45,145 nucleotides of DNA from Paracoccaceae bacterium. Its GTDB lineage: Bacteria; Pseudomonadota; Alphaproteobacteria; Rhodobacterales; Rhodobacteraceae. Shown piece by piece: positions 24,002-32,796 of this stretch. The DNA lies in assembly GCA_947461435.1 (NCBI GenBank), contig CANHLE010000018.1, positions 1 to 45,145 on the forward strand, read 5' to 3'. Both the position numbers and the translations under genes were made by a program. Position 1 is the first letter of the stretch. Each line of letters opens with the position of its first letter. Below the pieces are notes generated by a model. That model had not been told where the DNA came from. It did no database searches and worked only from the letters and a program-made list of their open reading frames with translations.

Positions 24002-25030
24002 TTAGCCCATCGCATGACGGTTGGCGGCCGAATAGTGGCCGGTCAGGAAGTGTTCCAGTTGGCGTTCAATATCGCCCAGCAGCGACGACGCGCCAAATCG
24101 GAACAGGTCCGGCTGCAGCCAAGGATGGCCAAGTTCGTCTTTCATCAAGCAAAGATATGTCAGCGCGTCCTTGGCCTTTGAAATCCCGCCTGCAGGCTTA
24201 TAGCCTACCTTGAACCCCGTGCGCGCCTCATAGTCGCGGATGCATCGTATCATGGTCAGGGTCACAGGAAGGGTGGCGTTCACGCCTTCCTTGCCCGTCG
24301 ATGTCTTGATGAAATCAGCCCCCGCCATCATGCAGATCAGGCTTGCACGGGCGACATTGCGAAGGGTGCCCAATTCGCCGGTGGCCAGGATCGCTTTGAC
24401 ATGCGCATCCCCGCAGGCGGCCCGCATATCGCGCATCTCGTCATACAAGGCTTGCCAGTTCCCGGTCAGAACATGGCGGCGCGAAATCACGATATCAATT
24501 TCCTTGGCCCCCGCCCGTACGGATTCGCCTATTTCCGCAATCCGCAGATGATAGGGCGACAGACCGGCTGGAAACCCGGTTGACACTGCAGCCACGGGAA
24601 TTCCCGATCCTTCAAGGGCACGAACCGCCGTTTCAACCATGTCGTGATAGACACATACCGCACCCACGGTCAGGCCCGGCACTCCCAAAGCGTCCAGCAT
24701 GCTTTGTTGAACGGGTTGGCGCGCCTTCGCACACAGCCGCTGCACCCGCCCTGCCGTATCATCGCCCGACAGGGTCGTCAGATCGATCACCGAAATTGCT
24801 TTCAGCAGCCAAGCTGCCTGAAAGTCCTTCTTGACGGACCGGCGCCCCCCAATGGTTGCGGCGCGCCGTTCGATGGCAGAAGTATTGGCCTGCACGCTTG
24901 CCACCCAATCCAGATCCAGTGTCATGCCCGGGTTGCGGGCATGGGCGGCAAGGGGAAGTTGAAGTTTTGTCGCGGCAGTATCTGTTTGCATCGGGGCGGC
25001 CTCGCCAGAAGAGTCTTGGCACGTTTGCAT
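24002..25030 (-). CDS. deoC: Deoxyribose-phosphate aldolase
   Basis: A 342-residue class I aldolase of the longer DeoC type, cleaving 2-deoxyribose-5-phosphate in nucleoside catabolism. The Schiff-base Lys is in A-D-F-I-K-T-S-T-G-K-E-G, a second active-site Lys in V-G-Y-K-P-A-G-G-I, and the N-terminal D-L-T-T-L is present. ATG 25030 is the longest start; ATG 24991 (M-Q-T-D-T-A-A) would remove 13 residues with little loss and cannot be excluded. It forms an operon with the ALDH (3-base gap). A perfect 6+6 palindrome lies upstream (25087-25102). Confidence 0.93.
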   Translation of the reverse strand: MQTCQDSSGEAAPMQTDTAATKLQLPLAAHARNPGMTLDLDWVASVQANTSAIERRAATIGGRRSVKKDFQAAWLLKAISVIDLTTLSGDDTAGRVQRLCAKARQPVQQSMLDALGVPGLTVGAVCVYHDMVETAVRALEGSGIPVAAVSTGFPAGLSPYHLRIAEIGESVRAGAKEIDIVISRRHVLTGNWQALYDEMRDMRAACGDAHVKAILATGELGTLRNVARASLICMMAGADFIKTSTGKEGVNATLPVTLTMIRCIRDYEARTGFKVGYKPAGGISKAKDALTYLCLMKDELGHPWLQPDLFRFGASSLLGDIERQLEHFLTGHYSAANRHAMG

Positions 25031-25086
25031 GGGGCAGGCAGACCTTCAAGGAAAGTTGCTCATCAGTGCCACCTTCGGCGCATTTC

Positions 25087-25102
25087 CTGACCATAAGGTC
25101 AG
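25087..25102. promoter_or_regulatory. Palindrome CTGACC-ATAA-GGTCAG, candidate operator
   Basis: A perfect 6-bp inverted repeat with a 4-base centre, 57 bases before the longest deoC start and 121 bases before nhaD on the other strand. Its size and position suit a dimeric repressor. No regulator gene is adjacent, so the protein is unknown. Confidence 0.45.
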
Positions 25103-25222
25103 ATTTCGTGGCCCCGGCGCATCGGACCGAAATAAAACCAACTCAATACCAATCGTCAAATTCCCTTGACCCGTCGACCGCCTTCATGCGTTTTGCAATC
25201 AACGGGCGCAGGGGCATCTTTT

Positions 25223-26527
25223 ATGGAAACTTTGGATCTGACACGGCACTGGGCAGGGTACGCCTCACTTTTCCTGTTCGTCGTCGCCTATGTCTTGGTG
25301 ATCTTTGAAGAAACCACGCATATGCGAAAATCCAAACCGGTGCTAATGGCCGCCGGGCTGATTTGGGGCTTGATCGGGATCGCCTATGCGCAGGCGGGAC
25401 TGTCAGATATGGCCCATGCCCGCGCCGCTGAAATGATCGGTGAATATGGCGAATTATTCCTGTTTCTTCTGGTCGCCATTACATTTGTGAACACCATGGA
25501 AGAGCGGCGTACCTTTGATGTTCTGCGCGCGCGGTTGGTGGGTTTGGGCCTTGGGTTTCGGCAATTGTTCTTTTTGATGGGGATCCTGACGTTCTTCTTG
25601 TCTTCGGTGCTCGACAATTTGACGACCGCCTTGGTGATGGGCGCTGTGGTTTTGGCCATCGGCAAGGGCAACCCGCGTTTCATCGTTTTGACCTGCATTT
25701 CAACTGTGGTTGCCGCCAACGCCGGGGGGGCGTTCTCGCCCTTTGGGGACATCACGACCTTGATGGTTTGGCAGAAGGAAAAACTTGGCTTTTTTCAATT
25801 CTTCGACATTTTTCTGCCGTCACTTGTCAACTTGCTGGTGCCGGCGGCGATCATGGTTTTTGCCATCCCCAACGAAAAGCCAAAATCGCAGGACGAGGCC
25901 GTGCGCGGCAAACCCGGCATGTCGGGCGTGGTCGTGCTTTTTGCGGTCACCATCGCATTGGCCGTCTGTTTCAAGAACTTCCTGAATCTTCCGCCCGCTT
26001 TGGGGATGATGCTGGGCCTTGGGCTGCTGCAGATTTGGTCTTACGTCCTGAAAATGCGGGGCAGACGCACAGGCGACGAAGATATGGTGCTGGATGCGTT
26101 TCAGCTTGTGGCCCGGGTTGAATGGGACACGCTTTTGTTCTTTTTTGGCATCATTTTTGCCGTGGGCGGGCTGGGTGTTCTGGGCTACTTGGGGTTTGCC
26201 TCGCAGGTCCTGTACACAGGACTTGGCCCAACCTCGGCCAATATCATCATTGGGCTCTTGTCGGCGATCGTTGACAATATCCCGCTGATGTTTGCGGTTT
26301 TGACCATGGATCCCTCAATGAGCGATGCGCAATGGCTGCTCATTACGCTGACCTGTGGCACCGGTGGGTCGATTTTGTCGATCGGTTCGGCGGCCGGGGT
26401 GGCTTTGATGGGGCAGGCGCGCGGTGTATACACGTTTGGCGCCCATCTAAAGTGGGCATGGGCTGTGGGATTGGGCTATGCGGCTTCGATCCAAGTCCAC
26501 TTATGGCTCAATTCAGGACTGTTTTGA
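25223..26527 (+). CDS. nhaD: NhaD-type Na+/H+ antiporter
   Basis: A 434-residue membrane protein of the NhaD branch of the ion-transporter superfamily, starting at ATG 25223 (AGGGGC about 9 bases upstream); 19 codons further upstream in frame have no ribosome site. About 11-12 hydrophobic segments. Family motifs include V-I-F-E-E-T-T-H-M-R-K-S-K-P near 29-42, S-S-V-L-D-N-L-T-T-A-L-V-M, A-A-N-A-G-G-A-F-S-P-F-G-D-I-T-T-L-M-V-W and, late, S-A-I-V-D-N-I-P-L-M-F-A with G-T-G-G-S. NhaD exchanges Na+ or Li+ for H+ at alkaline pH and high salt, fitting a marine habitat. The next gene starts 1 base after its stop. Confidence 0.92.
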   Translation: METLDLTRHWAGYASLFLFVVAYVLVIFEETTHMRKSKPVLMAAGLIWGLIGIAYAQAGLSDMAHARAAEMIGEYGELFLFLLVAITFVNTMEERRTFDVLRARLVGLGLGFRQLFFLMGILTFFLSSVLDNLTTALVMGAVVLAIGKGNPRFIVLTCISTVVAANAGGAFSPFGDITTLMVWQKEKLGFFQFFDIFLPSLVNLLVPAAIMVFAIPNEKPKSQDEAVRGKPGMSGVVVLFAVTIALAVCFKNFLNLPPALGMMLGLGLLQIWSYVLKMRGRRTGDEDMVLDAFQLVARVEWDTLLFFFGIIFAVGGLGVLGYLGFASQVLYTGLGPTSANIIIGLLSAIVDNIPLMFAVLTMDPSMSDAQWLLITLTCGTGGSILSIGSAAGVALMGQARGVYTFGAHLKWAWAVGLGYAASIQVHLWLNSGLF

Positions 26528-26528
26528 C

Positions 26529-27164
26529 ATGAACGACATGACGATTGCGGAATTGGCGGAAGCCATTCGTGCCAAAGCCCCCAAGACGGGCCGCTTCATG
26601 GTGGCATTGGCGGGCCCGCCCGGGGCTGGCAAATCCACAGCGGCCGCAGATCTGGTGGCCCGTCTTGGCGCGGGGGCCCGCGCGGTTCCAATGGATGGCT
26701 TCCACTACGACGATGCCGTGCTAATCGACCGCGGCGCGCGCAACCGAAAAGGGGCGCCGGACACTTTTGATGCCATGGGGTTCTTGCATCTTTTGCGCCG
26801 ATTACGCGCCGAAGACGAGGTGGCAATTCCGCTGTTTGACAGGTCGTTGGAACTGTCCCGTGGCTCGGCAGACATCGTTGGCCCGCAAGACCAGATCCTG
26901 ATCGTGGAAGGCAATTATCTGCTGTTGACCGAAGCCCCTTGGGATCAGGTTTCCGGCCTTGTTGATATGACAGTCTGGCTGGATGTCCCTGAACAGGAAT
27001 TGGACCGCCGTCTTTTGGAACGCTGGGCATATTACGGTAAAACACCGCAAGAGGCGCGGGCTTGGATAGACGGCAACGACATGCCAAACATTCGCCGTGT
27101 CACGTCGGGCTCGGCCCCCGCAGAGGCGGTCATTCGTTGGGTACCGGATGAGGGATTTCAGTGA
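26529..27164 (+). CDS. P-loop nucleoside/nucleotide kinase family protein
   Basis: A 211-residue cytosolic P-loop kinase of the uridine-kinase / pantothenate-kinase-like superfamily. Walker A is G-P-P-G-A-G-K-S-T near 29-37; P-M-D-G-F-H-Y-D-D follows as the substrate-binding Asp region; L-I-V-E-G-N-Y-L-L-L is the typical Walker B/lid strand; and a basic R-R-L-L-E-R-W region contacts phosphate. The start ATG 26529 lies 1 base after the nhaD stop, so the genes are co-translated. Homologues are often called fructose transport or nucleoside triphosphate hydrolase proteins; the substrate is not determined by sequence. Confidence 0.85.
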   Translation: MNDMTIAELAEAIRAKAPKTGRFMVALAGPPGAGKSTAAADLVARLGAGARAVPMDGFHYDDAVLIDRGARNRKGAPDTFDAMGFLHLLRRLRAEDEVAIPLFDRSLELSRGSADIVGPQDQILIVEGNYLLLTEAPWDQVSGLVDMTVWLDVPEQELDRRLLERWAYYGKTPQEARAWIDGNDMPNIRRVTSGSAPAEAVIRWVPDEGFQ

Positions 27165-27179
27165 TGCGGGTTCGGGGTG

Positions 27180-28106
27180 CTATCCCTGCGGCGTCATGGA
27201 TTTGCGCTGCGCTGCACGTTCCAGTCCCAGCTTGCGTTCGCGCCAAATAATCAAGATTCCCGCAAAAATCACCAGACTTGCCCCGCTTAGCATAGTCCAA
27301 GTCGGCACTTCGTTGAAAACAAAATAGCCGATGGCCAGCGCAAAGATCATTGAGGCATAGTCGAAAGGCGCGACCAGGGATGCATCGGCTTCGCGGTAAC
27401 TTGCCGTCAAGAAGATCTGCCCGACACCGCCCAAAAGTCCGGCTGCCACCAAAGTTGCTGCTTGCGGGACCGTCGGCACAACCCAGCCAAACGGGATTGT
27501 CAGCAAAGAAAGTCCCGATCCTGTCAACGAGAACCAAAAGACAATGGCAGCCGTCTTTTCGGTTTTGACCAGCTTTCGGACAAAGACCTGCGCAAGCGCT
27601 GCAAAAACAGCGCCACCCAAAACCAACATCGCCCCAAACGCCTCGCGGTGGCCTGCGACCTCACCGTTCAGAACGGTCAGGCGCGGCGATAAAACGATCA
27701 TCACGCCGACGATCCCCAGAAACACGGCGGCGATGCGAAAGATGCGCACTTCCTCGCCCAGAAACATCGCCGCAAAGACGACTGTCAGCAGTGGCGCCGC
27801 ATAGCCGATCGCAGTGACTTCTGGCAGGGGAAGATAGCCCAGACCAGCAAAGCCAAGGCCCATCGCCGTGGTGCCCATGATTCCGCGCCAGACATGGCCA
27901 AGCGGCGCGGCAGCCTGAAATCCTGTGGCCAATTCGCCTTGCAGGGCCAACCATGCCACGATCACGGGAATGGCAAAAAATGATCGGAAGAAAACGGTTT
28001 CACCGGCCGGAACGCTGCCCGCCGTGGTTTTGATCATCGAGGCCATGACAATGAAAATCAGAACCGAAATCAGTTTCAGCAAAATCCCTCTCAAAGGTCT
28101 CATCAT
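27180..28106 (-). CDS. EamA/DMT-family transporter
   Basis: A 308-residue drug/metabolite transporter with two EamA repeats of about five helices each. The start at ATG 28106 has an AAGGAG site 5 bases upstream; the much longer frame in the same register is antisense shadow over the adenine deaminase gene. Visible helices include [34 protein letters not shown], and the second repeat [16 protein letters not shown]. Such proteins export metabolites or amino acids; substrate unknown. It is divergent from adenine deaminase and could export purine products, but that is only proximity. Confidence 0.9.
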   Translation of the reverse strand: MMRPLRGILLKLISVLIFIVMASMIKTTAGSVPAGETVFFRSFFAIPVIVAWLALQGELATGFQAAAPLGHVWRGIMGTTAMGLGFAGLGYLPLPEVTAIGYAAPLLTVVFAAMFLGEEVRIFRIAAVFLGIVGVMIVLSPRLTVLNGEVAGHREAFGAMLVLGGAVFAALAQVFVRKLVKTEKTAAIVFWFSLTGSGLSLLTIPFGWVVPTVPQAATLVAAGLLGGVGQIFLTASYREADASLVAPFDYASMIFALAIGYFVFNEVPTWTMLSGASLVIFAGILIIWRERKLGLERAAQRKSMTPQG

Positions 28107-28217
28107 GGCGCTCCTTTGCTCTGTTCGACCACCCAACGCTGGCAAGCGCAAGGGAAAGTGACATCGGCCCTTTACCCGCCTATCCCTTTGCTGTTCCCTG
28201 CCCAAAAGGAGTTTTTC

Positions 28218-29918
28218 ATGGACCATTTCGCGCTCTCTGCCCGCATCGCTCAAGGTCGGGGCCAAGTCCCCGCAGATCTGGTGTTGCGGGGGGGAAGGGT
28301 GCTTGACCTGATCACCGGGGATTTGGTGGCCACGGATGTCGCGATTTGTGGCGACACGATCGTCGGCGTGTTTGGCGATTATGACGGCCAAAAGGTGATC
28401 GATGTCTCTGGCCAGATTCTGGTTCCCGGGTTCATCGATACGCATTTGCACATAGAATCCTCTTTGGTCACCCCTTTTGAATTTGACCGCTGCGTTGGCC
28501 CGCATGGGGTGACAACCGCGATCTGCGATCCGCATGAAATTGCGAATGTTTGCGGATTGACCGGCATCCACTATTTTCTGGAAGCCAGCGCGCTGACCTT
28601 GATGGACATTCGGGTGCAGTTGTCGTCTTGCGTTCCTTCCACCCATATGGAGACGACGGGCGCACGATTGGACGCAGCAGATCTCCTCCCGCTGATGGAT
28701 CACCCCCGAGTGATTGGGCTGGCCGAATTCATGAACTATCCGGGTGTTTTGCATCAAGACGCCGGCTGCATGGCCAAACTGACGGCTTGGGCGGGTCGCC
28801 ATATCGATGGCCATGCGCCGCTTCTGCGCGGCAATGATCTGAATGGCTATATTTCGGCTGGGATCCGCACCGAACACGAAGCGACCAGCTATGACGAAGG
28901 TCTTGAAAAGCTGCGCAAGGGCCTGCGCGTGCTGATCCGCGAAGGGTCCGTGTCAAAAGACCTGCATGCCCTTGTCGGGCTTTTGACCGAACGGCACGCG
29001 CCCTATCTTTGTTTTTGCACCGATGATCGCAATCCGCTGGATATTGGCGAACATGGTCATCTGGATTATCTGATCCGCACAGCAATCGCCCTGGGCGCGC
29101 CGCCACTGGCCGTCTACCGCGCGGCCAGCCTGTCGGCGGCCGAGGCCTTTGGCCTTAAAGATCGCGGGCTGATTGCACCCGGAAAACGGGCAGATATCGC
29201 TTTGATCGATGACCTTTCCGCTTGCAATGTGGCGCGGGTCTTTGCCGGCGGCATCGAGATGGTAGAGGAGAATTTTGCAAAGCGCCGGGTGATCCCCCCT
29301 GTCGCGCGCAACTCTGTAAAGGCGGGATTGGTACAGGCGCGCCACTTTCGAACGGGGGGCAACCGTGTTGAAACCCCGGTCATCGGAATCGTGCCGGGTA
29401 AGATCATCACGCCGCACCTGACTTTTGACATCGCGCCCGAAGATGGCGACAAACGGCCCGATCTGGCCCGCGATCTTGTGAAGATCGCCGTGATCGAACG
29501 ACACGGCAAGAACGGCAACCGGGCAACCGGGTTTGTGCAGGGCTTTGGTCTGCAACGCGGCGCCATTGCATCGACCGTCTGTCATGATCACCACAACATC
29601 GTTGTTGTGGGGGTGGATTATGACGACATGGCACTGGCGGCCAACCGATTGGGGCAGATCGAAGGCGGATTTGTCGTGGTACAGGGTGGCAAAATACTGG
29701 CCGAACTCTCCTTGCCAGTCGCGGGATTGATGAGCTTGAACAGCTTTGAAAAGGTCCGCGAAGACCTTGTGGCTTTGCGGGCCGCCGCGCGCGGCCTTGG
29801 CGTTGTTCTGGAAGAGCCGTTCCTGCAACTGTCGTTCTTGGCCCTTCCGGTCATCCCCCATCTTAAAATCACAGATTTCGGGATGGTCGATGTAGATAAA
29901 TTCGAAGTGATTCCCTGA
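28218..29918 (+). CDS. ade: Adenine deaminase
   Basis: A 566-residue amidohydrolase that converts adenine to hypoxanthine in purine salvage. The start ATG 28218 has an AAAAGGAG site 6 bases upstream. Metal-binding H-x-H is in D-T-H-L-H-I-E-S-S; the family-typical C-D-P-H-E-I-A-N-V follows. Later features are the D-G-H-A-P stretch, F-C-T-D-D-R, and the C-terminal adenine-deaminase domain with V-C-H-D-H-H-N. Length is normal for the family (about 550-600). Confidence 0.94.
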   Translation: MDHFALSARIAQGRGQVPADLVLRGGRVLDLITGDLVATDVAICGDTIVGVFGDYDGQKVIDVSGQILVPGFIDTHLHIESSLVTPFEFDRCVGPHGVTTAICDPHEIANVCGLTGIHYFLEASALTLMDIRVQLSSCVPSTHMETTGARLDAADLLPLMDHPRVIGLAEFMNYPGVLHQDAGCMAKLTAWAGRHIDGHAPLLRGNDLNGYISAGIRTEHEATSYDEGLEKLRKGLRVLIREGSVSKDLHALVGLLTERHAPYLCFCTDDRNPLDIGEHGHLDYLIRTAIALGAPPLAVYRAASLSAAEAFGLKDRGLIAPGKRADIALIDDLSACNVARVFAGGIEMVEENFAKRRVIPPVARNSVKAGLVQARHFRTGGNRVETPVIGIVPGKIITPHLTFDIAPEDGDKRPDLARDLVKIAVIERHGKNGNRATGFVQGFGLQRGAIASTVCHDHHNIVVVGVDYDDMALAANRLGQIEGGFVVVQGGKILAELSLPVAGLMSLNSFEKVREDLVALRAAARGLGVVLEEPFLQLSFLALPVIPHLKITDFGMVDVDKFEVIP

Positions 29919-30004
29919 TTACCAATCGTTGGAACGCGGTCCATTTTCAGCGCCGTTGGCAAAAGCTTGCAACCCAAAAAATGCTGTAACCGGGGGAGGG
30001 ACGT

Positions 30005-30394
30005 TTGGACCAGATCGAGGGGGGGTGTCTGTGCAAGGCGGTGCGCCTTGTGGCCGTTGGTCGGCCGTTCCGGGTGGGACTGTGTCATTGCTTGGATTGC
30101 CGCAAACATCACGGGGCCCTGTTTTACGCAGCGGCTGTCTTTCCCCAAACGGCCGTAACGATTTCCGGACAAACCCGCGCGTACAAGGGTCGTCATTTTT
30201 GCCCTACCTGCGGGTCCTCCGTCTTTGCGCGAAGCGGTGACGAAATTGAAGTTCACTTGGGCGCCTTGGACGCACCGGACCAATTGATTCCCAGTTACGA
30301 AAGCTGGACAATCCGGCGAGAATCGTGGCTGCCCGCGTTTCCATTTCGCCTGTTTCTTCATGACAGGGATCCTTCTGGGCCGACCGAAGACTAG
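30005..30394 (+). CDS. GFA (glutathione-dependent formaldehyde-activating) fold Zn protein
   Basis: A 129-residue protein of the GFA/CENP-V family. Zn-binding cysteines are in G-G-C-L-C-K, L-C-H-C-L-D-C-R-K and F-C-P-T-C-G-S. The frame starts with TTG at 30005, with GGAGG 5-6 bases before it, and no ATG is available upstream. The family is named after a formaldehyde-glutathione activity, but most members are uncharacterised, so a specific reaction should not be assumed. It lies 87 bases after adenine deaminase and 111 bases before the MFS gene. Confidence 0.87.
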   Translation: MDQIEGGCLCKAVRLVAVGRPFRVGLCHCLDCRKHHGALFYAAAVFPQTAVTISGQTRAYKGRHFCPTCGSSVFARSGDEIEVHLGALDAPDQLIPSYESWTIRRESWLPAFPFRLFLHDRDPSGPTED

Positions 30395-30505
30395 CCTTGC
30401 CCAAATCCGCCAAGCGACCAAACCGATCGCCCGCAGGTCGCCAACAGACTCAGGCCGTCGCCTATGACATAGCGGTCCGGGTTCCCTTGGGGCAGGGTCG
30501 GCACT

Positions 30506-31735
30506 ATGGCGCTTCGGTATATCCCCACGCATTTGCGGCACGCAAGCACTCCGAAACTTCAGCATTTCGCGTTGCTGGCGGGGTTGGAAGCGGCCGTGCG
30601 CGGCACCCTTATCTCGACAATTCCGATTGCAGTCTATGATGCCTTCGGGTCGGCAAAGAACCTCTCGACTGTCTATTTCATCGCCGGTGTCGCAACCCTG
30701 TTCTGGGGGTTGATGGTTCCGCGCCTGACACAGATTTGGCCGCGCCGCTGGGTCTATTCGGCAGGCTGTGGGCTGTATCTGGTGGCAATGGCGTTGTTCA
30801 TCATCGAGACTCCTGCCAGCGTGCAGATTGCCATCTTGGTCATGGGGATGGCGACAGTTACCTGTTTTGTTTGTTTCAATGCCTATGTTCTGGACTACGT
30901 TCCGCGGGCTGACTTGGGCAAGACACAAAGCCTTCAGATGGTCTATGCGGCGGCGCCATGGGCAATCGGCCCGCTCACGGGGGTCTGGATGCGGGCACAC
31001 TGGGGGCCCTTGCCCTTTTTGGTGGCTGGCGCCTTCGCGGTATTGCAGGTCTTGGTGTTCTTGTACCTGCGTCTTGGCGATGGAAGGCAGATCACAAAGG
31101 CCAAGGGCCCCGCCGTCAATCCGTTGGCCTATCTGGGGCGGTTTTTTCGTCAGCCAAGGCTGATAGCAGGGTGGCTATACGCCGTTATCCGAAGTTGCGG
31201 ATGGTGGGTCTATGTCGTTTACGTCCCAATTTTCTGCATCGAGAACGGACTGGGCGAAACCTTGGGCGGGGTCATGCTGTCGACCACAAATGCCACGCTT
31301 CTTCTGTCACCCTTCATGGCGGCATGGGTACGAAAGGTTTCGGTACGTGCGGCCATGCGGGGGTCTTTGGCCTATTGTGCGGTGTTCTTTGTGGGGGCGA
31401 CCGCCATGTCGCATTGGCCGATGGTTTCAATGGGACTGCTTTATGCCGGATCTTTCGGCCTTGTCATGCTGGACGTTGTGGGCGGTCTGCCGTTCATGAT
31501 GGCGGTCAAACCAAGCGAACGGTCCGAGATGGCGGCCGTCTATTCCAGCTTTCGTGATGTCTCTGGCATTTTCACGCCAGGGGCGGCTTGGCTGGTTTTG
31601 TGGGTGGCGCCCGTCGGCGCAATCTTTGCGGCCTCTGGCGCTGCCTTTGTCGGGGCCTTTGTCATGGCAGGCGCTCTGCACACGCGTCTGGGCGTTTTAC
31701 GCCCGTCGCGGGGCGGCGATCAGGCCCAGACGTAA
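30506..31735 (+). CDS. MFS transporter
   Basis: A 409-residue major facilitator superfamily protein with about twelve hydrophobic segments in two halves, split by a central loop with basic residues (L-G-D-G-R-Q-I-T-K-A-K). Helices such as T-V-Y-F-I-A-G-V-A-T-L-F-W-G-L-M-V-P-R-L-T-Q and the repeat in the second half support the fold. No strong substrate signature is visible. The 3' end overlaps the convergent SDR gene by 16 bases. Confidence 0.87.
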   Translation: MALRYIPTHLRHASTPKLQHFALLAGLEAAVRGTLISTIPIAVYDAFGSAKNLSTVYFIAGVATLFWGLMVPRLTQIWPRRWVYSAGCGLYLVAMALFIIETPASVQIAILVMGMATVTCFVCFNAYVLDYVPRADLGKTQSLQMVYAAAPWAIGPLTGVWMRAHWGPLPFLVAGAFAVLQVLVFLYLRLGDGRQITKAKGPAVNPLAYLGRFFRQPRLIAGWLYAVIRSCGWWVYVVYVPIFCIENGLGETLGGVMLSTTNATLLLSPFMAAWVRKVSVRAAMRGSLAYCAVFFVGATAMSHWPMVSMGLLYAGSFGLVMLDVVGGLPFMMAVKPSERSEMAAVYSSFRDVSGIFTPGAAWLVLWVAPVGAIFAASGAAFVGAFVMAGALHTRLGVLRPSRGGDQAQT

Positions 31736-32733
31736 CCTTTTGTGACAAGCCAATTTGCCGTGATTTTCAGCGCCTCTTCGGGTGGGGTGAAGGACATGCC
31801 CATCTTCGTCACCGCATGGGTGTTGATCACGGTGTGGGTTTTGTTCAGCGACGGCAAGATAGCGGCAAGGGCCGAGTCAAACAAAGCCAGCACGCGCAAC
31901 AAGATCGCCGGCGCGGTCTTCGTCGGGATGCGCCGGGTTGGATAGGCGGCCTTCAGGATCTGCCCCATTCTGACCATCGACATGCTCCCGGCAACGGCCG
32001 CAAAGCGCTGCCCTTCGGTCGATGGGTCTTGCACCGCGCGCAAATGCATCCGGGCGACATCGACCACATCAACCACGGGGAAATCGATCATCGGCAGCAT
32101 CGGGTCGCGTCCTTTAAGAACACGCTGTACAAGCGAAACAGAGGCGCCGAACGTGCCATCCAAAGGCGCGCCCAGAACCAAGCCTGGGTTGATCGTGGTC
32201 AGATGAATCCCGCTTTCGCGGGCAAAGGCCCAAGCGGCCTGTTCGGCCAGGATCTTGGACTTGGCATAAGCGCTTGTGGTGGGCAATGAAGCGTCTGCCC
32301 AAGAGGATTCGTCAAACGTCCCTGAACGTTCCGGAGAGATGATCGCGACCGAGGATGACGTCAAAACCGCCCGTTTGATCCCGCCGGCATGCGCGGCGCG
32401 CAAAGCCCGCAACGTGCCATCCACGGCCGGACGGATCAGGGCTTCTTCGTCTTTCGGCTGATCCAGCGGAAAAGGCGATGCCGTGTGAACCAAGATTTCG
32501 ACACCCTGCATCGCCGCGTCCCACCCGGCATCAGATGTCAGGTCCGCTTGGACAAAGGTAAGACGCTCCATCATGGGCGCATCCAGATGGGGGGCAAGCG
32601 CAAGGCGAACCTCTTCTGCCCGGTCCAGACGCCGAACCGTACCCTTGACGGTGTATCCATCGCGCAGCAAGGCAAGGGCGACGTGTTTGGCAATAAAGCC
32701 AGAGATACCAGTCAGAAGGACGGTTTGGGACAT
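31720..32733 (-). CDS. Extended short-chain dehydrogenase (dihydroflavonol-reductase-like)
   Basis: A 337-residue NAD(P)-dependent epimerase/dehydratase-family protein. The nucleotide-binding motif is T-G-I-S-G-F-I-A at 8-15; T-S-S-S-V-A-I supplies the catalytic Ser region; and Y-A-K-S-K is the active-site Tyr/Lys pair. It most resembles the DFR/cinnamoyl-CoA-reductase branch, which reduces carbonyl groups of varied substrates. A hydrophobic stretch near 260-290 may associate with membrane. It lies 63 bases after the methylsuccinyl-CoA dehydrogenase stop region, in the same direction, so an operon is possible but not certain. Confidence 0.88.
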   Translation of the reverse strand: MSQTVLLTGISGFIAKHVALALLRDGYTVKGTVRRLDRAEEVRLALAPHLDAPMMERLTFVQADLTSDAGWDAAMQGVEILVHTASPFPLDQPKDEEALIRPAVDGTLRALRAAHAGGIKRAVLTSSSVAIISPERSGTFDESSWADASLPTTSAYAKSKILAEQAAWAFARESGIHLTTINPGLVLGAPLDGTFGASVSLVQRVLKGRDPMLPMIDFPVVDVVDVARMHLRAVQDPSTEGQRFAAVAGSMSMVRMGQILKAAYPTRRIPTKTAPAILLRVLALFDSALAAILPSLNKTHTVINTHAVTKMGMSFTPPEEALKITANWLVTKGYVWA

Positions 32734-32796
32734 GGCAAGGCCTCCGATACCAAATGCACACCAGCAATCTTGGATGCAGTTAGTACAAGTAAAGGC

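Noticed and set aside
28116-28877. Long N-terminal extension of the EamA transporter frame to 28877
   Set aside because: It is antisense to adenine deaminase; the ATG at 28106 has an ideal ribosome site and begins exactly where EamA homology begins.
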